Origin: Owenia fusiformis
Taxonomy: Eukaryota; Annelida; Polychaeta; Sabellida; Oweniidae
Length of the DNA stretch: 64,000 nt
NCBI GenBank assembly: GCA_903813345.2
Contig: CAIIXF020000010.1
Span: forward strand, 34,149,425-34,213,424
Direction: 5' to 3'
In this document: positions 60,701 to 63,965 of the stretch, piece by piece
Position numbering within the stretch: the first letter of the stretch is position 1
Layout: every line of letters starts with the position of its first letter
Notes under the pieces: model-generated
Seen by the model: only the letters and a program-made list of their open reading frames with translations
Told to the model about the DNA's origin: nothing
Databases searched by the model: none
Program-made: the position numbers and the translations under genes

Positions 60701-62504
60701 AATCCCCGGGAATTTCATGTATAGCATATTTTCTTTGTATGCTTGAAATTAATAGAACTATGTATGCCCAATTGCCAAAAGGAATACTAAATGTATTTCA
60801 AAACAGAGCGAGGAAATGTAACATTTTAGTTGTTTGTAGTGAATACTAAATTAGAACAAAATTGTTTTTTTATATTTCAGAGTGGACGTGGCACTCCAGA
60901 GAGCTCTACCTCAATATCTCATCTAAACACACCTGAGAACCGTACGCTTATCAAACGAATGTTAATCAAATGTGCCGATGTCTCTAACCCCACTCGTCCC
61001 CTCTACCTGTGTAAGGAATGGGCCCTGAGGATTGCAGAGGAGTACTTCTCCCAGGTAACCACAGTTTGCTTATTTAACACTGGAGTATTTCTCCCAGGTA
61101 ACCACAGTTTGTTTGTTAACACAGGAGTATTTCTCCCAGGTAACCACAGTTTATTTATGAACGCAGGAGTATTTCTCCCAGGTAACCACAGTTTGTTTAT
61201 TATCACAGGAGTATTTCTCCCAGGTAACCACAGTTTGTTTATTAACACAGGAGTATTTCTCCCAGGTAACCACAGTTTGTTTATTAACACAGGAGCATTT
61301 CTCCCAGGTAACCACAGTTTGTTTATTAACACAGGAGTATTTCTCCCAGGTAACCACAGTTTGTTGATTAACACTGGAGTATTTCTCCCAGGTAACCACA
61401 GTTTGTTTATTAACAGAGGAGTATTTCTCCCATGTAACCACAGTTTATTAACACAGGAGTATTTCTCCCATGTAACCACAGTTTATTAACACAGGAGTAT
61501 TTCTCCCTGGTAACCACAGTTTGCTTATTAACACTGGAGTGTGTCAAAACATTATGAACTATTTTGGAATTGAATTATTGCAATTTTCTTCGTTCAAAGA
61601 CATCAAGAAACATGTTTTTACTCCGACTTCTGGCTCAGTTTTTCATAATGTGAGTCACAAAAATTCCAATTTTCTCCTCGACTTGCACCACTTTCATTGG
61701 TTCATTCATGTATCGTGTATTCCATTTGAACGTTAATAGTGTATTTTGGTACATTTACATGTATTGTGTATTTCTGTATTTGCAGACAGAGGAAGAGAAA
61801 GAGAAAGGGTTGCCAGTAGTCATGCCAGTTTTTGATAGAAAAACATGCAGTTTACCAAAGTCTCAAGTCAGCTTCCTGGACTTCTTTATACACCAAATGT
61901 TCGACGCATGGGATGGTAAGTAAAACTCATTTATACGAGGGTTGTCCCAGAAGTAATGTACTACACTCTCGTTGCTATAGCAACCATTTTAAGACTTAGC
62001 ATTAACAGACGTATGATGCTGAAATATTAGGATATAAAAGATAACACTGTACTCAAGATTTAGCTGAATTAAAGAATATTTAAGAATATTCAAACTGTTA
62101 TTGATTGTGATTGGGTTAATTAAATTTCATAAAATCATCTTTTCTCATCATCAATTAAACTGAAGTTAACTTCTCTATCTGTACTATCATAAATTGAAAT
62201 AAGACTTTATTTGAAAAGAAAAAATATTTGTCTCCCTGATGCATCATGCTATGTCACATTCGTCTCACGAATCAATTGTAATATCTTCTGAGGTATGATC
62301 AATGTTTAACTGTTTCATAAAATCATCTTTTGTCTCATCATCCATCTTGTTATGTTTCTCTCTCTTGTAAATTGGTTTCAATATTTTTTTGCAGCATTCT
62401 GTGATTGTGGTGAGCTTATCAGTTATCTGCAAAACAACTACCAGTATTGGAAGGAGCAGCAGGAGTTGCAGGAACAGCAGGAGAAGCAGGATACCAGTTT
62501 ATGA
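30670..62504 (+). CDS. PDE8: PDE8-type 3',5'-cyclic-AMP phosphodiesterase, 20 exons, 5' end missing
   Basis: The product hydrolyses cAMP to 5'-AMP and, by family knowledge, is a high-affinity, IBMX-insensitive enzyme of the cytosol and membranes. Joining 20 GT-AG exons gives 2343 nt, an uninterrupted frame of 780 residues and a TGA stop. Domain order in this model is REC (about 20-140), PAS (about 145-265), a linker with two RRxS sites (R321-S324, R402-S405) and the catalytic domain (about 440-765). Catalytic features seen are YHNSTH at 501-506, [10 protein letters not shown] at 542-551 (the HDxxHxxxxN signature), D676 in CADVSNP and the invariant-type Q728 in SQVSF. Human PDE8A has about 829 residues, so roughly 50-100 N-terminal residues are missing. 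They may lie in a far-upstream exon or one of the candidate first exons described separately. Exon wording resembles PDE8B slightly more than PDE8A, which suggests one pre-duplication orthologue. Boundaries are read by eye but the phases close perfectly. Confidence 0.97.
30815..30965 (-). repeat. F1 dispersed repeat, inverted, in PDE8 intron 1
   Basis: gaataaaataaacaggcatg, then ttttcattttagagaaaaat and a second partial unit aaggaatacagtaaacaggc. Diverged. Confidence 0.6.
31170..31740. repeat. 39-bp minisatellite, ~14 copies
   Basis: Unit gttttaggatattgctccct plus tgaaattgggacagtgaag / aataggtacagtgtag. Two unit variants are interspersed, which suggests block duplication of higher-order units. 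The 39-bp (13-codon) period leaves a 163-codon repetitive frame on the minus strand with repeats of [13 protein letters not shown]. This is regarded as a by-product. Confidence 0.92.
32150..32375. repeat. ~53-bp minisatellite, about 4 copies
   Basis: Unit ttgaaactcactcatttttg-gttgaagtggaactcactta-tttttgggtagaa. The last two full copies are identical and it is a composite of two related half units. Confidence 0.85.
32600..33390. other. Intron 1 segment, no gene
   Basis: AT-rich intronic sequence. A weak F1 remnant (gattctaaattgtatagaaa) lies near 33170-33230. Confidence 0.4.
33395..33522 (-). repeat. F1 dispersed repeat, inverted, intron 1
   Basis: atcagcaaggaataaagtaa, acatgcagtcaacactctaa, attgtatagaaatgcaagaa and ttttagagagaaatggagta, truncated before the cagacgga terminus. 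Confidence 0.78.
33895..34215. repeat. Degenerate ~23-bp minisatellite 'ttctttctgttggtacacgc'
   Basis: About a dozen degenerate copies (tttctgttggtacacgcttc and variants). The 3' half is more decayed. It is T-rich on this strand. Confidence 0.75.
34604..34810. mobile_element. ~207-bp palindromic MITE (ttattaacgaatcgttaat arms)
   Basis: It starts gggggctgtttctggaaagt with ttcgttattaacgaatcgtt, and ends attaacgattcgttaataac then gattcgagaaacggcc, the inverse of the start. The arms are themselves self-complementary (ttaacga.tcgttaa), giving strong fold potential. The interior has more ttaacgattcg words. Confidence 0.75.
34943..35100. mobile_element. Foldback element (aatgcctcag ends), copy in intron 1
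   Basis: The left end aaagcctcaggcactttgct and right end gatcaagtgcgactgaggca are imperfectly inverse. The interior gtacggcagttgaagcttca / tctctcgattttgggaagct matches, in the opposite orientation, the element at 47710-47861. Confidence 0.7.
35636..35805. repeat. 18-bp minisatellite 'gagaggtgttcactagagag'
   Basis: About nine copies of an 18-bp unit (aggtgttcactagagag with gtttact/gctcact variants). The 18-bp period leaves an open frame that is a by-product. Confidence 0.85.
36340..36720. repeat. Degenerate ~32-bp repeats 'atagtcaggatggcatagtg'
   Basis: Five or six copies of ttatagtcaggatggcatag-tgcctatttacc with length variation, interrupted by the MITE at 36379-36533. Confidence 0.75.
36379..36533. 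mobile_element. F4 MITE (ggtttcactag...aagaaacccctg), copy 1
   Basis: The ends ggtttcactagaattt and ctaaagaaacccctg are inverse. The interior caggcaaaattaatggaaat and gaaaagtccctaaaaacaac is shared with 54109-54300. It is inserted inside the surrounding minisatellite. Confidence 0.75.
36971..37132 (+). repeat. F1 dispersed repeat, clean single-core copy, intron 1
   Basis: gtccgtctgctcatgcttat, ttgaatgaagtgtctgattt, tttagagtgttgactacatg, ttccttgctaattccactct, ending cttattttataacatgacc. A good reference copy for the family. Confidence 0.85.
37430..37545 (+). repeat. F1 dispersed repeat, partial copy, intron 1
   Basis: Only the right half is recognisable: tttactttattccttgctaa, ttccactcttgtctctttga and ttcaaaatgtgaccatta. 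Confidence 0.6.
37700..38400. repeat. 60-bp minisatellite, ~12 copies
   Basis: Unit: attatagattgttgcaagtc-cactatataatcagacttgc-agtaaacataggattttaac. The copies from about 37920 to 38390 are nearly identical in exact 60-bp register, and earlier ones vary. It ends about 600 bp before exon 2. Confidence 0.95.
38430..38980. repeat. Degenerate repeats 'ataaatatgatatccat', up to exon 2
   Basis: Many loose copies of ataaatgtgatatccattg. The last (ataaatatgatatcctttatttcag) runs directly into the exon 2 acceptor, so the pyrimidine tract there is built from the repeat. Confidence 0.6.
38985..39175 (+). CDS. PDE8: PDE8 exon 2 (REC domain, first half)
   Basis: This exon is 191 nt, phase 0 to phase 2, with acceptor atttcag and donor gtatat. 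It encodes residues 20-83, beginning [20 protein letters not shown]. It covers the first strands and helices of the receiver-like domain. The E27-D28 acidic pair and D69 in VIIIDTRH sit where response regulators keep the acidic pocket and phospho-acceptor aspartate. Whether the PDE8 REC is phosphorylated is not established by the sequence. Confidence 0.96.
39675..39785 (+). repeat. F2 dispersed repeat in PDE8 intron 2
   Basis: It carries tgtcaccaccagaacttgag, acatattgttgg, tctgtaacaaatggcaggtg and atattttgcctaaatgcctt in the F2 order, about 500 nt after exon 2. Confidence 0.55.
40074..40133 (+). CDS. PDE8: PDE8 exon 3 (REC domain)
   Basis: This exon is 60 nt, phase 2 at both ends, preceded by an exceptional run of T (about 40051-40066) and attcaag, and followed by gtaagt. 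It encodes residues 83-103 including [20 protein letters not shown]. This aligns with the CRSIRATKSSE segment typical of PDE8 and contributes the fourth REC strand. Confidence 0.95.
40134..41195. other. Intron 3, first part
   Basis: No coding signal. Contains the foldback at 40621-40849. Confidence 0.4.
40621..40849. mobile_element. 229-bp MITE with ~30-bp terminal inverted repeats
   Basis: The left end tccgaatttattgacattag-aattctacatc and right end gatgtggaattctaatgtca-aaaaattcgga are inverse over about 30 bp with few mismatches. There is no open frame inside. Confidence 0.82.
41205..41405 (-). repeat. F1 dispersed repeat, inverted, two cores, intron 3
   Basis: Two tandem copies of aattagcaaggaataaagta / gcatgtagttaacactctaa / gaaatgcaagaaaatcaaac / attttagagagaaatgagag. 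Confidence 0.82.
41640..41845. mobile_element. MITE-like foldback with CACGTG in both arms
   Basis: ttagcccccacgtgatctct on the left and actaatcacgtgggggccaa on the right are inverse. An extra ggtccccacgtgg and a TGACGTCA (about 41700) lie inside. Each arm contains an E-box CACGTG. Confidence 0.6.
42375..42540 (+). repeat. F1 dispersed repeat, intron 3
   Basis: tgtccgtctgctcgtattaa, ttgaataaagtgtcagattt, tttagagtgttaactacatg, then degenerate ctattctaattct-type tail. Confidence 0.78.
42545..43060. other. Intron 3 segment; an 86-codon open frame of unknown meaning
   Basis: 42667-42927 is open on this strand and its translation contains [20 protein letters not shown], but no family is recognised and neither start context nor splice sites support it. 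It is probably chance or transposon debris. Confidence 0.3.
43070..43600 (+). repeat. F1 dispersed repeats, three degenerate cores, intron 3
   Basis: Successive diverged cores: tttctctaaagtttgaacaa, aaatttctctaaaatttgaa and ctctctaaaatttgaataaa with tatacaatttagaatgcgga, ending attccactctttttcactct. Confidence 0.65.
44389..44532. mobile_element. Foldback element, intron 3
   Basis: ataatgccttggtcacataa on the left and atgtgacccaggcataattt on the right are inverse. Inner arms cgattgagtattttgttcag and gaacaaaatactcaatcagc also pair, giving an almost complete hairpin. Confidence 0.78.
44640..44895. repeat. Minisatellite 'atatttgaaattgtcattattcattattc'
   Basis: About ten copies of catatttgaaattgtcatta with one or two ttcattattc extensions, so the period alternates between ~19 and ~29 bp. 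Confidence 0.85.
45583..45640 (+). CDS. PDE8: PDE8 exon 4 (REC domain)
   Basis: This exon is 58 nt, phase 2 to phase 0, with acceptor atttccag and donor gtaagt. It encodes residues 103-122, [20 protein letters not shown]. The SAGFNR ending matches the [SH]AGF[TN]RR motif of PDE8 REC domains. It follows a 5.4-kb intron. Confidence 0.95.
45960..46100. repeat. Degenerate ~30-40-bp repeat containing the exon 5 acceptor
   Basis: Five copies of a unit of the form tatttctctttccag-aggtatatagaa. The last (tttcctttccag/aggtatatagag) is the functional acceptor plus first four codons of exon 5. Earlier copies with intact AG (about 45966 and 46000) are potential decoys. Reading on from them meets an in-frame stop before exon 5. 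Confidence 0.8.
46091..46258 (+). CDS. PDE8: PDE8 exon 5 (end of REC, start of PAS)
   Basis: This exon is 168 nt, phase 0 at both ends, with acceptor ctttccag and donor gtattg. It encodes residues 123-178, starting [20 protein letters not shown]. The ACYNELL-like and [15 protein letters not shown] segments are PDE8 hallmarks. The acceptor and first codons are part of a degenerate upstream tandem repeat (45960-46090), so several decoy acceptors lie within about 130 nt. Confidence 0.95.
46318..46383 (-). repeat. F1 dispersed repeat, inverted fragment, intron 5
   Basis: ataagcaaggataaagtaaa, cagtcatgtaatcagcactc and attatatagaaatgcaa. Only the right half of F1 is present. Confidence 0.65.
46646..47164. 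mobile_element. ~520-bp TIR element, intron 5
   Basis: The left end ggccaatgcattatctccag-gaaaaa and right end tttttcctggaaataatgca-ttgccc are inverse over ~26 bp. The interior has no open frame longer than ~60 codons. Confidence 0.7.
47548..47688 (+). CDS. PDE8: PDE8 exon 6 (PAS domain)
   Basis: This exon is 141 nt, phase 0 at both ends, with acceptor gtttcag and donor gtaacg. It encodes residues 179-225, beginning [20 protein letters not shown], a classic PAS core (YxNPAxExxxGY). The [20 protein letters not shown] stretch matches the PDE8B-like PAS. A foldback element begins about 20 nt after the donor. Confidence 0.96.
47710..47861. mobile_element. Foldback element (aatgcctcag ends), copy beside exon 6
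   Basis: It starts taatgcctcagtcacatttg and ends gctacaaatgtgagaggctc, imperfectly inverse. The interior gtacggcagccaatagcttc and aaccgagagaaatatccagc matches the 34943-35100 copy. It begins about 21 nt downstream of the exon 6 donor. Confidence 0.72.
48103..48191 (+). CDS. PDE8: PDE8 exon 7 (PAS domain)
   Basis: This exon is 89 nt, phase 0 to phase 2, with acceptor gttttgcag and donor gtaggt. It encodes residues 226-255, [20 protein letters not shown] and on to MAKLG. It corresponds to EWQGxYYxxxKxG in vertebrate PDE8. [15 protein letters not shown] has diverged from the QQxVKIxPVIGQGG of vertebrates. Confidence 0.93.
48518..48609 (+). CDS. PDE8: PDE8 exon 8 (end of PAS, linker)
   Basis: This exon is 92 nt, phase 2 to phase 1, with acceptor ctattttag and donor gtaaga. 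It encodes residues 255-286, starting [17 protein letters not shown]. The GKVRHTVSI piece matches the GKIRHxVS end of the PDE8 PAS domain. The rest is a hydrophilic linker not conserved with vertebrates. Confidence 0.93.
49571..49651 (+). CDS. PDE8: PDE8 exon 9 (linker)
   Basis: This exon is 81 nt, phase 1 at both ends, with acceptor ctgctacag and donor gtaaat. It encodes residues 286-313, with [14 protein letters not shown] resembling the RKGSLDVK or RKESIDVK linker motif of vertebrate PDE8. Because it is symmetrical (phase 1-1), skipping it would keep the frame. Confidence 0.88.
50150..50381 (-). mobile_element. Same MITE family, copy 2, in PDE8 intron 9
   Basis: This is the reverse complement of the 665-908 element over its whole length, including the shared block with cgcgcacctcctttcccgga and the end ggtttctccccctctt. 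The flanks gtatggctg and gtttggctg form a near-perfect target duplication with one mismatch. It lies in the intron between exons 9 and 10. Confidence 0.78.
50580..51060. repeat. ~18-20-bp minisatellite 'tgcatgcatttctgttttat', intron 9
   Basis: About 20 copies of ctgttttatgcatgcattac/tttc with tgttcatatgtgcatgcatt variants. A block of about 120 bp is itself duplicated (50590-50700 against 50710-50820). The palindrome ATGCAT or TGCATGCA recurs in every unit. Confidence 0.9.
51935..52014 (+). CDS. PDE8: PDE8 exon 10 (regulatory linker with RRES site)
   Basis: This exon is 80 nt, phase 1 to phase 0, with acceptor attttcag and donor gtatgt. It encodes residues 313-339, including [33 protein letters not shown] is almost invariant in PDE8. 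RRES (S324) occupies the place of the RRxS PKA-type site described in mammalian PDE8A (Ser359). The donor is followed by two further 21-bp copies of the exon end plus donor. Confidence 0.95.
52004..52067 (+). repeat. 21-bp triplication of the exon 10 donor
   Basis: Three copies of caattacaaaggtatgtagtt (21 bp). The first contains the exon 10 end and its donor. The second keeps an identical exonic part and a gtataa donor. The third has gtatat. Confidence 0.88.
52422..52595 (+). CDS. PDE8: PDE8 exon 11 (linker before catalytic domain)
   Basis: This exon is 174 nt, phase 0 at both ends, with acceptor gatttccag and donor gtaaga. It encodes residues 340-397, starting [20 protein letters not shown] and ending DYVGGLMT. 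The order [21 protein letters not shown] and VGGLMT is PDE8-specific. It is rich in helix formers and is symmetrical. Confidence 0.96.
52680..53400. repeat. Degenerate T-rich repeats 'atcctctttgttctgatat', intron 11
   Basis: Loose tandem copies of atcctctttgttctnata over ~700 bp, ending in three exact cttcatatatcctcgttgtt copies (about 53347-53397). Confidence 0.6.
53500..55410. other. Rest of intron 11, no gene
   Basis: AT-rich. Contains the F4 MITE at 54109-54300 and a foldback fragment at 55010-55065 (ggacgatgaatcggagcaaa, gtgacccaggcatt). Confidence 0.4.
54109..54300. mobile_element. F4 MITE, copy 2, intron 11
   Basis: It starts gggggtttcactagaatttc and ends ctgctaatgaaacccctg. Its interior matches the 36379-36533 copy with a longer left part. 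Confidence 0.75.
55414..55600. mobile_element. F3 dispersed element, inverted copy in PDE8 intron 11
   Basis: This is the reverse-orientation relative of the 10734 and 17573 elements: caggcccatagccaga, aaatcacttgaaaatgctca and aaaactgcatgaattttg. It contains an internal duplication of the aaaatcactt block. Confidence 0.5.
55790..55841 (+). CDS. PDE8: PDE8 exon 12 (second RRxS linker exon)
   Basis: This small exon is 52 nt, phase 0 to phase 1, with acceptor ttttcacag and donor gtgaga. It encodes [17 protein letters not shown] (398-414). It aligns with the DGLRRLSGNEY segment of vertebrates, and RRSS offers a second basophilic-kinase-type site. It is isolated by introns of 3.2 kb upstream and 0.3 kb downstream. 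Confidence 0.9.
56137..56266 (+). CDS. PDE8: PDE8 exon 13 (entry to catalytic domain)
   Basis: This exon is 130 nt, phase 1 to phase 2, with acceptor ccttttttag and donor gtatgt. It encodes residues 415-458, ending [16 protein letters not shown], the WDFxxxxLE motif at the start of PDE catalytic domains. The last ~47 nt and the donor are copied about ten times downstream in a ~105-bp tandem array. The first donor is preferred here because read-through reaches a stop three codons later. Confidence 0.94.
56215..57395 (+). repeat. ~105-bp tandem array of exon 13 3' end plus donor, ~10-11 copies
   Basis: The first unit is the genuine exon 13 end. Copies follow with donors at about 56432, 56539, 56647, 56753, 56860, 56967, 57066, 57168 and 57273, plus one decayed copy near 57345-57395. 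Each carries gtgggacttcaatgtgctta-acttagaggaagttagcaat followed by gtatgtgtaatatgtgacat. The coding portion stays open in frame in most copies. There is no proper pyrimidine-rich acceptor inside the unit. Confidence 0.95.
57680..57878 (+). CDS. PDE8: PDE8 exon 14 (catalytic domain, HNxxH)
   Basis: This exon is 199 nt, phase 2 to phase 0, with acceptor tcatttcag and donor gtaaac. It encodes residues 458-524, beginning [17 protein letters not shown]. It carries [18 protein letters not shown], in which H502 is the expected general acid and H506 the first metal ligand. It ends in FLERERIK. Confidence 0.97.
58010..58445. repeat. ~22-bp minisatellite 'tttttgacaaaaagtaacattg', intron 14
   Basis: About 18 copies of gtttttgacaaaaagtaaca with small length changes, ending at gacaaagagtaacatta just before the exon 15 acceptor. 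Long repetitive open frames on both strands are by-products. Confidence 0.93.
58458..58588 (+). CDS. PDE8: PDE8 exon 15 (catalytic HD signature)
   Basis: This exon is 131 nt, phase 0 to phase 2, with acceptor ttttcctgtag and donor gtaagt. It encodes residues 525-568, with [21 protein letters not shown]542, D543 and H546 fit the class I PDE HDx2Hx4N signature. The acceptor's pyrimidine tract is very short and a 22-bp minisatellite runs to within about 20 nt of it. Confidence 0.97.
58849..58935 (+). CDS. PDE8: PDE8 exon 16 (catalytic domain)
   Basis: This exon is 87 nt, phase 2 at both ends, with acceptor tgttttag and donor gtaaat. It encodes residues 568-597, [20 protein letters not shown] and on to FKNMDR. 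The LExHH and NIFKNM blocks are conserved in PDE8. A foldback element starts about 8 nt after the donor. Being 87 nt and symmetrical, it is skippable in frame, but the product would lack the LExHH helix. Confidence 0.96.
58944..59087. mobile_element. Foldback element 8 nt after exon 16 donor
   Basis: ggttatgtaccggggaggtt-ttggatatggggttt pairs with aaccccatatccaaaccgac-catacataac. Inner arms agagggagatatgcatatct and agatgtgcatatctcacgag also pair. It is almost a full palindrome around 59016. Confidence 0.8.
59089..59336. mobile_element. ~248-bp TIR element adjoining the foldback
   Basis: The left end ttatcctataccaagtagag-tttt and right end aaaactctacttggcatagg-ataa are inverse over 24 bp with one mismatch. 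The interior holds three ~20-bp copies of ggaagcgggaagatatgcac. Confidence 0.82.
59585..60125. repeat. 20-bp satellite, ~27 nearly perfect copies, intron 16
   Basis: The unit acctcatacatacctcagtt repeats in exact 20-bp register with almost no variation (one C for T near 59906, slight variants at the 5' end). Such uniformity suggests recent expansion and likely length polymorphism. Confidence 0.97.
60424..60562 (+). CDS. PDE8: PDE8 exon 17 (catalytic domain)
   Basis: This exon is 139 nt, phase 2 to phase 0, with acceptor gttttcatag and donor gtaagt. It encodes residues 597-643, including [20 protein letters not shown]. The [10 protein letters not shown] motif is strongly conserved in PDE8. 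The C-terminal [11 protein letters not shown] is a divergent loop. Confidence 0.96.
60881..61054 (+). CDS. PDE8: PDE8 exon 18 (catalytic domain, metal-binding Asp)
   Basis: This exon is 174 nt, phase 0 at both ends, with acceptor tatatttcag and donor gtaacc. It encodes residues 644-701, with [20 protein letters not shown] and D676 as the second-shell metal ligand, ending AEEYFSQ. The exon end plus donor is tandemly copied about 11 times downstream. Only the first donor keeps frame with exon 19. Confidence 0.97.
61040..61535 (+). repeat. 42-bp tandem array of exon 18 end plus donor, ~12 copies
   Basis: Unit ggagtatttctcccaggtaa-ccacagtttgtttattaacaca. The first member is the real exon 18 end (gaggagtacttctcccag/gtaacc). 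The first period is 43 nt and later ones are 42, so downstream donors are out of phase with exon 19. The exon frame remains open through the array to a stop at 61487-61489. Confidence 0.95.
61786..61915 (+). CDS. PDE8: PDE8 exon 19 (substrate pocket, invariant Gln)
   Basis: This exon is 130 nt, phase 0 to phase 1, with acceptor tatttgcag and donor gtaagt. It encodes residues 702-745, with [20 protein letters not shown] followed by VSFLDFF. Q728 is the purine-selective glutamine and F731 the clamp phenylalanine expected in class I PDEs. Confidence 0.97.
61934..61990. mobile_element. Possible mariner-type terminus fragment
   Basis: tacgagggttgtcccagaag-taatgta resembles terminal inverted repeats of mariner-like elements. 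No partner end or transposase was seen. It is followed by the perfect palindrome GTTGCTATAGCAAC at 61971-61984. Confidence 0.4.
62395..62504 (+). CDS. PDE8: PDE8 exon 20 (C-terminal exon and stop)
   Basis: This exon is 110 nt including the TGA at 62502-62504, phase 1 start, with acceptor tttttttgcag. It encodes residues 745-780, [20 protein letters not shown] and then a Q/E-rich tail. AF...LxxNYxYWK matches the PDE8 terminal helix. The glutamine-rich tail ending DTSL replaces the vertebrate tail and looks lineage-specific. The last four residues fit a class I PDZ ligand (S/T-x-hydrophobic). Confidence 0.95.
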
Positions 62505-63700
62505 GACTGTGTTACCATAGCAACCAAATATCAACAGTTACTACCAGGTGATGTCATAGCCACCAATTGATACCATAGCAACCAATGTGCTATGAAGGAT
62601 ACAGGATTGAATCTGTGTGATGGTGTTGCCATAGCAACCAGATGGCTAACATTACCATAGCAACCATGGCACAGTTAGGATATCCTTAATTAACATGGCT
62701 GACTGTTAATTCCATCTGTCTGTATCATCTGAAACAGTAAAGTCTGATACTATAGCAACCATGTACGGTCACCATAGCTACAGATGAGTATTGTGATGTC
62801 AAATGAACTGAGACATACCTATAGAGTATGTAAGCTCACGGAGCGCAATTGGACATGAAGAGCTCCAAGTATAAGCTAATTGAGAATTGCATTTGAAATG
62901 TACATCTTAGACTATTTATTTTTATATGTAGATGAGGCCACCTCTGTGCAGATACCTACTCTTTACTAGGGGTGTTCCGAATCTTATTAATCTTTGTTAT
63001 TATCTAGTCTAAAGAGTCAAGTTCTTCAAGTTCTTCACTGTTAACATCATTCTTATTTGCCACTTATTTCGTACCTCTGCATACCTCTCAACCACTTCCA
63101 TAAATGTGAGGGTATGTGGGCAGAATTTAGAAGTAAAATTTGAATGATTATATCCAATCCTTTATAAGAGCCAGAAAAACCAATAGAATTTTGTCAAGTT
63201 TGTTAACCAAGCTGTCTTATAAATAAGCTCATATCTGAGCAGTCTTCTCGGTTGGTATGTAGAAATTTTTCTCAGTAGAATTTTACTTCGCAATTCAGCA
63301 TAGGCTTGAATTGTGAGCTGTAGAAGGGCAAACTATCGCAACTATCAAGTTTTGGGGCTTTCATACCATCACATTGGAGTCTGATCTGCTGTCCTAGTCG
63401 GGTCCATAGACAGGTGGGTAAATGCAATGTTTCAAAAACCTACTCATTGTAAGTCATAGAGATGATTACCCAGACATCCAGTTTTAGTTTTTCGACTTTG
63501 AGTTGAGAGGTATGCCTGACAATTGAACTGAAAAGCAAAACACGAAGTTCTATTTTTTTTATTTTTTCCAATATGCATTTGCTTTAGCTACAAGTGCCTA
63601 CATTAAGCCTCTCCTTAATGCCATAAATTGTGATTTATTTTAACAATTGCTTATAAAATGTTATTTATGTATGATGTTCAAATTGATATCCAAATTTTTG
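62505..63700 (+). other. PDE8 3' UTR and downstream sequence
   Basis: No further coding exon is seen after the stop. The first ~270 nt are rich in CCATAGCAACC-type motifs (separate entry). No canonical AATAAA signal was noticed up to the window end, so the transcript end cannot be placed. The rest of this stretch is unremarkable AT-rich sequence. Confidence 0.5.
62511..62782 (+). promoter_or_regulatory. Cluster of X-box-like (RFX-type) motifs
   Basis: GTTACCATAGCAAC (62511-62524) and GTTGCCATAGCAAC (62625-62638) fit the X-box form GTNRCC-N0-3-RGYAAC exactly. Near matches are at 62569-62582 and 62651-62664, with half sites near 62552, 62747 and 62768. The spacing is irregular, so it is not a simple minisatellite. 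X-boxes are bound by RFX factors, classically at promoters of cilium genes. Here they lie in the 3' UTR or just downstream, so function is inference only. An ancient decayed repeat is the alternative. Confidence 0.4.
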
Positions 63701-63704
63701 TGTG

Positions 63705-63965
63705 CATAGAGTGGAATTGTGCAATTAATGCACAAATAGTGTAATAATGCACAAATAGTGCAATTAATGCACAAATAGTGCAATTAATGCACAAATAGTG
63801 TAATAATGCACAAATGGTGCAATTAATGCACAAATAGTGTAATAATGCATAAATTGTGCAATTAATGCACAAATAGTGTAATAATGCACAAATAGTGCAA
63901 GTTATGCACAAATAGTGTAAAAATGCACAAATAGTGCAATTAATGCGCAAATAGTGAAAGAATGC
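63705..63965. repeat. ~20-bp minisatellite 'aatgcacaaatagtgcaatt'
   Basis: About 12 copies of taatgcacaaatagtgcaat and taatgcacaaatagtgtaa, alternating 19- and 21-bp forms. It contains the short inverse pair tgca...tgca. The window ends just after it. Confidence 0.9.
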
